Below, one piece after another: positions 58,658-64,000 of a DNA stretch of 64,000 nt (positions within the stretch are counted from its first letter, which is position 1; every line of letters starts with the position of its first letter). Under the pieces are notes generated by a model. The model made no database searches. It was not told the DNA's origin and saw nothing but the letters and a program-made list of their open reading frames with translations. The stretch spans positions 1-64,000 of the forward strand of contig CALISR010000007.1 of the NCBI GenBank assembly GCA_938041435.1, in the 5' to 3' direction. This DNA is from an uncultured Candidatus Saccharibacteria bacterium (GTDB lineage Bacteria > Patescibacteriota > Saccharimonadia > Saccharimonadales > Saccharimonadaceae). Made by a program: the position numbers and the translations under genes.

Positions 58658-59383
58658 CTAGTGAAGCCACCAACACCGCTCGGCGGCCAACTCGTCAAGT
58701 TGAAAACCATCAAATTGCAAGCCCCGGAGTCGTGGCAGTAAAGGACGTATCTGTCCATCAAAAGCCGCGAGCTGTGTGCGGTAGTCTTGCAGCTGCTGTA
58801 TTTGCTCCGCGTCTGTTAGCAGTCCTTTGTCGACAAACCACTCGAGTGTTGCAAGCACGTTATGTACACGATCGAACTCATCAGAGTAGCTATTGTAATG
58901 GAACCACTCGTAGTCTTCACGAAGCCATTCGACTGAATCTTGACTCATGTCCTTGGCAAGGCGAGGAAGTGCTGTTTCGGTGGCATACTCCATCGTATGA
59001 CAAACAGCATCTCGGCAGAATTCTGTATTGATTGTAGGTTTCAGAATTTCGACAATGATGTCTGCGCCGTCGCGCAAGGACTGTGCATCGAAGGTGTCGG
59101 GAGCTTGGGGTGCTACATCGTCATTTAGGCGTTCAGTCCGTTCTTTATACTCCAGGCAGTACGATAGTGCATCGATATAATGTTCACGCGCCATCGGCTC
59201 ACCTTCTTCGTACTCAAGTACTGAAAAGTAACTTGCTCCATAGGCTAAGGTGAACAGTCGTAGCACTTCTTGATAGACAGGGTCGTCGCACGAGTCCTTA
59301 GATTTGACGACAGTGTTTTTGAACCATTCATCGGGAACAAGTCCAGATTCACTTGTCCATTTTTGATATAGTATGCTTGGCAT
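58658..59383 (-). CDS. Unknown soluble protein
   Basis: 241 residues from ATG 59383, chosen for the ribosome site GGAGGT four bases upstream; an ATG at 59404 is less likely. Acidic, helical, no membrane segment, no recognised domain. Segments include RLFTLAYGASYFSVLEYEEG and WFVDKGLLTDAEQIQQLQDY. It is convergent with the response regulator. Confidence 0.6.
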   Translation of the reverse strand: MPSILYQKWTSESGLVPDEWFKNTVVKSKDSCDDPVYQEVLRLFTLAYGASYFSVLEYEEGEPMAREHYIDALSYCLEYKERTERLNDDVAPQAPDTFDAQSLRDGADIIVEILKPTINTEFCRDAVCHTMEYATETALPRLAKDMSQDSVEWLREDYEWFHYNSYSDEFDRVHNVLATLEWFVDKGLLTDAEQIQQLQDYRTQLAAFDGQIRPLLPRLRGLQFDGFQLDELAAERCWWLH

Positions 59384-59404
59384 TTTTACCTCCATTGTTT
59401 TCAC

Positions 59405-59737
59405 AGATCTTTTATTATTTTACTTAATTCTACCACATCATTTTCCTTGTGCAATTGCAAAAAACTTCAGCTCAACCAACAATAACCAGTCCGCGCATTC
59501 TTCAACAATCAACAAATTAATGACTACACTTGGCGTATGTGCTATCTTTGTGAATCATCTCACCAGTAATTCCTCATCATCCCCTATTCTCATCTCTATA
59601 TACGTGACATGTATGTTACTGTTGAGTCTCTTATTCACTTTTCTACATTACATATCATATAAACCTTATGCTATCAGTCTCACAAATTGGAGGCAGTTTG
59701 GATTCTCACGTCAGTGGTGGTACAATAAGGCTAGTAA
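59405..59737. other. Intergenic region upstream of tRNA-Arg
   Basis: About 330 AT-rich bases. An open plus-strand frame here has a hydrophobic stretch but no ribosome site or promoter, and runs into the tRNA; it is probably chance. The tRNA promoter TGGTACAAT is at 59718-59726. Confidence 0.45.
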
Positions 59738-59814
59738 GCACCCGTAGCTCAGCGGATTAGAGTACTTGGCTTCGAACCAAGTGGTCGCAGGTTCGAATCC
59801 TGCCGGGTGTACCA
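59738..59814 (+). tRNA. tRNA-Arg (TCG)
   Basis: Cloverleaf with acceptor GCACCCG/CGGGTGT, anticodon loop CTTCGAA (anticodon TCG), T-loop GGTTCGAATCC, discriminator A and an encoded CCA. Extended -10 TGGTACAAT lies 11 bases upstream. Confidence 0.95.
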
Positions 59815-59892
59815 GTATTGTTCTATATTACCCAGCTTGTCTGGGTTTCTTTATACAGTACTATTTGCTATTCATTTTGTGGCCGCACCATA

Positions 59893-59926
59893 CAAAAAGG
59901 GGTTAGCGCACTGCCAACCCTTTTTG
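59893..59926. terminator. Bidirectional terminator
   Basis: CAAAAAGGGGTT / AACCCTTTTTG stem with one bulge and an 11-base loop, between tRNA-Arg (plus) and the 59950 gene (minus). A T-tract is present on each side. Confidence 0.75.
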
Positions 59927-59949
59927 TTACACTACTGCCACAATCGCCA

Positions 59950-60501
59950 CTAACGAGGATAATAAATCTTCGATGACTGCAAGGATTCTGTTGTGGTCAT
60001 TGTATTATGCCACGCAACCACCCCAGCTGCTAGCAAGATCAAGAAGACAACAATCGCCACTGCCGCCAAGATAAGGCCAACAATGTAGGCGATTTTAAGC
60101 CCCTGCGCCCACATCTTGTCGCGCTCGGTCGCAACATATGGCGTACCGTTTGCATCTGCTGTGGTGCTCGTTAGCAAGAAGAAGTCGATAATGCCCCAAA
60201 CAGACAGGATAAGCATCCCCAGCGCCGACAAAACATTGAGGTAAATGATTGGCATCGTTACCGTACAGCCCACCGCAATCCAAAAGCGGATTTTACCCAG
60301 CTCGTCGCCACGATACCAACGGGCCAAGCCGTACTGACCCATAAACGCAGCGAGAGCAACGACTGCTAAATAGTTGCGCGGCGAAGTATCGACTGGTGCA
60401 GCTGTGGCGGCTGGCACGACTGGTTGGCTGGCAGCTGGAGCTGTGTGCGGTGCTGTCTCAGCTGGTGGTGTTGGTTGTGCTGAAGGTTGTTGGTTTGCCA
60501 T
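59950..60501 (-). CDS. TM2-domain-like membrane protein
   Basis: 183 residues from ATG 60501, with GGGAG nine bases upstream; an ATG at 60534 is possible. A Pro/Ala/Thr-rich N-terminus (about 45 residues), then NYLAVVALAAFMGQYGLARW with a short polar turn (YRGDELGK) and a second helix, as in TM2 domains, then two more helices and a polar tail. Such proteins are common in bacteria; their function is not known. Confidence 0.65.
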   Translation of the reverse strand: MANQQPSAQPTPPAETAPHTAPAASQPVVPAATAAPVDTSPRNYLAVVALAAFMGQYGLARWYRGDELGKIRFWIAVGCTVTMPIIYLNVLSALGMLILSVWGIIDFFLLTSTTADANGTPYVATERDKMWAQGLKIAYIVGLILAAVAIVVFLILLAAGVVAWHNTMTTTESLQSSKIYYPR

Positions 60502-60613
60502 TGCTATTCTCCCGATTAAACTCTCTTGCTCCATGGTAATGCGTTTTTGGCAAAAAGACAAGCAAGCGCACGCGCTGCAGCAAGAAAGCTTTTTTAATTC
60601 GCTCCACCACCTC

Positions 60614-60643
60614 TTGACAGAACCCCAGGCTATCCGCTATAGT
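60614..60643 (+). promoter_or_regulatory. Promoter of tRNA-Lys
   Basis: TTGACA, an 18-base spacer and TATAGT. A small hairpin TTTGCAC/GTGCAAA lies between the start point and the tRNA. Confidence 0.6.
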
Positions 60644-60678
60644 AAAAGGGCTTTGCACGGGTAGTGCAAACACGACAT

Positions 60679-60755
60679 GGGCCAGTAGCTCAGCTGGTTA
60701 GAGCACCTGCCTCTTAAGCAGGGTGTCGAGGGTTCGAGCCCCTCCTGGCCCTCCA
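60679..60755 (+). tRNA. tRNA-Lys (CTT)
   Basis: Cloverleaf with acceptor GGGCCAG/CTGGCCC, anticodon loop CTCTTAA (anticodon CTT), T-loop GGTTCGAGCCC and an encoded CCA. The discriminator base is T, unusual for tRNA-Lys. Confidence 0.93.
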
Positions 60756-60763
60756 TAGTATGT

Positions 60764-60790
60764 AGTCCTCGGTATTGCCAGAGGACTGTT
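60764..60790 (+). terminator. Terminator after tRNA-Lys
   Basis: Stem AGTCCTC / GAGGACT with a ten-base loop and a short GTTTG tail. Confidence 0.6.
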
Positions 60791-60849
60791 TGCTATAGAG
60801 ACACCTATTACAAGTATTAACCATTGTATTTACGAAAGGACTACACCTT

Positions 60850-61680
60850 ATGCCCACTCCATCGCTCAACGGCCGCGAGCTCGCAAGCTTCATCAAGCAG
60901 CGCCAAGCCCGCCAAGTGCGCCACCTGCGCCAAGCCCATGGTATCACCCCCAAACTGCTCATTATCACTCCGCTTAACGCATCGGGACCAATCAATGCCT
61001 ACGTGCGCTACAAGCAAGCCTATGCTGCTGATATCCTCGTTGAGACAGAAGTAGCGCCAACCGCCGAGACAGATATGCCGGGCGTGATCGATCGAGCAAA
61101 CAACGACCCCCACATCCATGGTATCATCGTCCAGTTGCCGCTCAACGATCCGTCACAAACAGACGCCATCGTTCAGCGCATCTCTCCTGCCAAGGATGTC
61201 GATGGCTTGAGTGGCCCGCACGCTACCTATACACCAGCAACGGCGCAAGCAATCGATTGGCTACTGGCAGGTTACAACATTAGCCTCGATGATAAGCAGC
61301 TCGCCATCATCGGGCGAGGGCGGTTAGTGGGCGCACCACTGGAGCGGCTGTGGCGCGACCGCGGCTTGACGGTAACAGTGTGCGACCGCCAAACGCCTAA
61401 TACCACAGAGGTCATCGCTGCAAGCGACGTCATCGTCACCGCCACTGGCCAGCCCCATCTCATTACAGCGGATATGGTCAAAGCAGGTGCAGTGGTCGTC
61501 GATGCTGGCACAGCAAGCGAAGGCGGCGTTATCGTTGGCGACGTCGACCCAAGCCTGCGCCAGCGCAGTGATGTCACTCTCACCCCAGAGAAAGGCGGCG
61601 TCGGCCCTCTCACCATCGCCGTAATGATCGACCACGTTATTCAAGCGGCGCAGGCAACAGTCGAGTCTAGTAAGAACTAA
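60850..61680 (+). CDS. folD: FolD: methylene-THF dehydrogenase/cyclohydrolase
   Basis: 276 residues, ATG with GAAAGGA ribosome site. Catalytic YVRYK (Y51-x3-K55), the substrate segment GIIVQLPL, PAKDVDGL, TPATAQAIDWL (usually PCTP), the dinucleotide site IIGRGRLVGAPL, and EKGGVGPLTIAVM near the end. FolD interconverts 5,10-methylene- and 10-formyl-tetrahydrofolate, supplying one-carbon units for purines and initiator tRNA. The 280 bases after it hold no visible gene. Confidence 0.94.
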   Translation: MPTPSLNGRELASFIKQRQARQVRHLRQAHGITPKLLIITPLNASGPINAYVRYKQAYAADILVETEVAPTAETDMPGVIDRANNDPHIHGIIVQLPLNDPSQTDAIVQRISPAKDVDGLSGPHATYTPATAQAIDWLLAGYNISLDDKQLAIIGRGRLVGAPLERLWRDRGLTVTVCDRQTPNTTEVIAASDVIVTATGQPHLITADMVKAGAVVVDAGTASEGGVIVGDVDPSLRQRSDVTLTPEKGGVGPLTIAVMIDHVIQAAQATVESSKN

Positions 61681-61948
61681 CCGTTACTTAATCTCTGTAA
61701 CTCAGCAGAATTTACATCATTGCTCTCTCGTGTTGCTGTTATCGGCGCACAATCTCTTTGCTTGTTTGTGTGCTTCCTAGCACTGAGCTCTATGAGGATC
61801 GATGCTGCTCTCGGGTATACTCCTTTGGCGCTTCAAATCTATAGGCGTTTGTGGCATACTTACTCACGATATATTACAGACATCGTATCCTATCGTCTTA
61901 TTATCCAGATTCAGGCTGGATCACCTTGCAGATATATATCATGGGTGA

Positions 61949-61954
61949 TATATT
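61949..61954 (+). promoter_or_regulatory. Leaderless promoter of murB
   Basis: TGATATATT ending six bases before the ATG at 61961. Confidence 0.5.
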
Positions 61955-61960
61955 ATACCT

Positions 61961-62989
61961 ATGGATATTCGTACTGACGTTTCACTCAAACCATATTTGA
62001 CGATGCAGCTTGGCGGCAACACCCATACTATGGTTGACCTCTATACCAACGATGACGTTGTGGCGGTGTGCACGATGGCCCGCCAGCAGCAGGCTGAGCT
62101 CTTTGTCCTTGGTGGCGGGAGCAACACTCTAGCCCAAGACAGCGGCTTTGCTGGCATTGTGGCGCGCAACCGTATTCCAGGCTTTTCGGTCATTGCTGAG
62201 GATGATGAGTCGACGACGATTACCATTGGCGCAGGAGAAGTTCTCGATACTATTGCGGCTAAGACAGTAGCTAGTGGTCTGAGTGGCATTGAGGCGCTAT
62301 CGGCTATCCCAGGTACAGCAGGCGCTGCGCCAGTGCAGAACGTTGGTGCGTATGGGCAGGAGATTGCCGACACACTCGTCTCGCTCGAGGCATATGATCG
62401 CCAGCAAGAGCGGTTTGTGTCGCTGAGCGCCGCCGACTGCGAGTTTTCGTACCGGCACAGCATTTTCCGGGGCCGCGAGATGGGGCGATATATCATCACA
62501 AGCATAACGCTCCGCCTGCGCAAGGGTTTGCCGCAGCCACCCTTCTACCAAGCCGTTCAAGATTATCTCACCTCCCACGCTATAGCAGAGCCTACCCCGC
62601 AAGACATTCGCCAAGCCGTCATGACGATCCGCGCAGGCAAGCTGCCTGACCCAGCCAAGCTCCCCAATACTGGCTCGTTCTTCAAAAATGCGATTATTTC
62701 CAGCGAGGCATTTGCTCAGCTCCAGCAGCACTACCCCACAGTGCCGCACTATGCGCTGCCCGATGGGCGCGTCAAGGTACCATCAGGCTGGCTCATCGAG
62801 CAAGCGGGGCTCAGAGGCAGCGTTCTCCACGGCATGAAAGTACACGATAAGAATGCAGTCGTGCTCATCAATCAATCGGCCACCAGCTACCGCGATCTTG
62901 CCGCCGCTCGTGAGGAGATTATTCGCACGGTAGAGGAAAAATTCGGCATTACCATTGTGCAAGAACCACTCGAGATGCCAGCGGCGTGA
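61961..62989 (+). CDS. murB: UDP-N-acetylenolpyruvoylglucosamine reductase
   Basis: 342 residues, type I MurB. FAD-binding motifs LGGGSNTLAQDSGF and SAIPGTAGAAPVQNVGAYG; type I SYRHSIFRG loop; catalytic Ser in NTGSFFKNAI; C-terminal glutamate in VQEPLEMP. It reduces UDP-GlcNAc-enolpyruvate to UDP-MurNAc with NADPH in the cytoplasm, an early step of wall synthesis. Leaderless promoter. Confidence 0.95.
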   Translation: MDIRTDVSLKPYLTMQLGGNTHTMVDLYTNDDVVAVCTMARQQQAELFVLGGGSNTLAQDSGFAGIVARNRIPGFSVIAEDDESTTITIGAGEVLDTIAAKTVASGLSGIEALSAIPGTAGAAPVQNVGAYGQEIADTLVSLEAYDRQQERFVSLSAADCEFSYRHSIFRGREMGRYIITSITLRLRKGLPQPPFYQAVQDYLTSHAIAEPTPQDIRQAVMTIRAGKLPDPAKLPNTGSFFKNAIISSEAFAQLQQHYPTVPHYALPDGRVKVPSGWLIEQAGLRGSVLHGMKVHDKNAVVLINQSATSYRDLAAAREEIIRTVEEKFGITIVQEPLEMPAA

Positions 62990-63336
62990 TGAGTCAAATA
63001 GCGCATCGTACCTATAGATACCTTTGTCTTTTTACCCTTGTTCATCAATAATTTTTGCGATACATATATAGTCAAGAAAGTAAAATTGACTATATGTTCT
63101 TGAGCATTTAGTGTCTCACTACTTTTTGCTTATTCTCGGCCGGCTTTATATCTTCTTTCCTATCGGACGAGCACGAAGTTCATTTCGTCCTACTAGAGAA
63201 TTCTTTTCTTATTGCTCCCCTATTTGATAACCTATGGAGCGCATATGGGGCGTAGCCGAGGCAAAGCAAGCCATAATCACCTCGATTCGACTTCTCACCT
63301 CTTGCACTTTTACCTCAAAACCCTTATGCTAATTGC
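62990..63336. other. Intergenic region before the pilin genes
   Basis: About 350 bases without a convincing gene. It contains an inverted repeat ATATAGTCAA / TTGACTATAT (63066-63095) with a ten-base loop, possibly an operator or weak terminator, and the pilin -10 box TATGCT (63325-63330) six bases before the ATG. Confidence 0.4.
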
Positions 63337-63855
63337 ATGAGGGTACGACGCGGGTATACAATCGTGGAAATTATTATTGTGCTGGCAATCATGCTGGTGC
63401 TGCTAGTGCTGGGCGTGGTGACGCTCAATAATGCGCAGCGCTCCTCGCGTGATACCGCCCGCACCACCACTGTTGAGACAGTAGCGCGCAGTCTTGAATC
63501 TTTCTATAACGGGGATGCGACTGGCACGTCGGGCGAGCAAGGGCACCGCTATCCGTCGGCCGAGCAGTTTTTGACTTCGCTTAATGGCACGGCAATTCGC
63601 CATATCCTCCCTGGACTATCTGAGGATAGCTACCAGTACCCATCACGCAGTGGTCAGCAAGCGCTCTTCGTCCAGTCGCCAAGCAATGGTATTAGCAAAG
63701 ATAGTGCATCAATTGACCGCTTCGTCTACGAGCCACGCGCCCGCGATGGTTCGCTCTGCGTCACCACCAGCCAAGAGTGCAGCCGCTTCTTCCTCTACTA
63801 CCGACTAGAACGCGCACCAACAGTAACGATAACCATCACGAGTAACCACCAATGA
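63337..63855 (+). CDS. Type IV prepilin/pseudopilin
   Basis: 172 residues. Class III leader MRVRRG with cleavage before YTIVE, the conserved Glu5, and a hydrophobic helix (VEIIIVLAIMLVLLVLGVVTL). The outer domain has two cysteines near the end (LCVTTSQECS) that may form the usual D-loop disulfide. After processing by a prepilin peptidase it would assemble into a pilus or pseudopilus. Its stop overlaps the next pilin ATG (ATGA), so the genes are coupled. Confidence 0.88.
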   Translation: MRVRRGYTIVEIIIVLAIMLVLLVLGVVTLNNAQRSSRDTARTTTVETVARSLESFYNGDATGTSGEQGHRYPSAEQFLTSLNGTAIRHILPGLSEDSYQYPSRSGQQALFVQSPSNGISKDSASIDRFVYEPRARDGSLCVTTSQECSRFFLYYRLERAPTVTITITSNHQ

Positions 63856-64000
63856 AGCAAAGTCCAGACGCTGGCTTTACTCTGGTAGAGATGTTGGTGA
63901 CGATGGTACTGGGCGTGCTCTTTGTTGGGACGCTCTATCAGCTGTATATTGTGACGATCCAGAGCGCAACGGAGGCCAATCGTGATGCCAAGGCGAGTAT
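63852..64000 (+). CDS. Type IV prepilin, partial at window end
   Basis: Only the first 49 residues are inside the window: MKQSPDAGFTLVEMLVTMVL gives a class III leader with the cleavage site before FTLVE and a hydrophobic helix. Four-base overlap with the upstream pilin gene. Probably a minor pilin of the same operon. Confidence 0.88.
   Translation, partial: MKQSPDAGFTLVEMLVTMVLGVLFVGTLYQLYIVTIQSATEANRDAKAS

Noticed and set aside
59373..59747. Plus-strand frame of 124 codons with a hydrophobic stretch
   Set aside because: It starts inside the opposite gene, has no ribosome site and runs into tRNA-Arg.
1..64000. CRISPR array, insertion sequences or recoded UGA codons
   Set aside because: No regularly spaced repeats, no transposase or terminal repeats were seen, and UGA acts as a normal stop at many gene ends.

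Overview
The window looks like a chromosomal segment of a Saccharibacteria (TM7)-type Patescibacteria/CPR bacterium; this is an inference from gene content. Signs are a resuscitation-promoting-factor (Rpf) protein and a G5/3D-like protein side by side, a membrane-anchored TraG/VirB4-like ATPase beside parAB, type IV prepilins, very tight packing, short versions of several housekeeping enzymes, and no biosynthetic operons beyond wall and folate steps. The standard bacterial code works throughout.

Layout. 1-10.1 kb: a 5'-truncated PIN-like gene, two G5 wall proteins (minus), a short MurE-type ligase, a UvrD/PcrA helicase and a 1130-residue acidic, C-terminally anchored disordered protein. 10.1-13.3 kb: pyruvate kinase with a strong terminator, a small membrane protein with an operator-like palindrome, and a candidate structured RNA. 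13.3-22.2 kb: a minus-strand surface polysaccharide operon (Wzz-like, initiating sugar transferase, two GT4, Wzy-like, GT2, pyruvyltransferase, Wzx-like flippase, VanZ-like). 22.4-31.4 kb: a TY-Chap-like protein, HtrA protease, an LCP ligase that probably attaches the polysaccharide to the wall, small accessory genes, signal peptidase I and a DUF3800 protein. 31.4-37.5 kb: a candidate small RNA, parB-parA, the TraG/VirB4-like ATPase and a SpeD homologue without its catalytic serine. 37.8-40.7 kb: tRNA-Gln, then an accessory patch with a HEPN gene broken by an amber codon, an unknown gene and a NUDIX hydrolase. 40.8-56.5 kb: a P-type cation ATPase, a two-TM serine protease, an AI-2E-type permease, cysS, a DHH phosphoesterase, a lytic transglycosylase, recR-ybaB and an intracellular GH5 enzyme. 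56.5-64 kb: tRNA-Glu, a candidate RNA, a divergent histidine kinase/response regulator pair, tRNA-Arg, tRNA-Lys, folD, murB and the start of a prepilin operon.

How it works together. Much of the window serves the cell surface: wall precursors (MurE, MurB), wall cutting (Rpf, transglycosylase), polysaccharide building and attachment, protein export and quality control (LepB, HtrA, large protease), and pili. ParAB handles segregation; UvrD and RecR handle repair.

The most striking signal is in expression. About twenty genes, nearly all first in their transcription unit, carry an extended -10 box (TGnTATAmT) that ends only 6-9 bases before the start codon, which predicts leaderless mRNAs. Internal operon genes instead usually carry Shine-Dalgarno sites. 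Three promoter-terminated stretches without convincing ORFs look like unannotated RNA genes.
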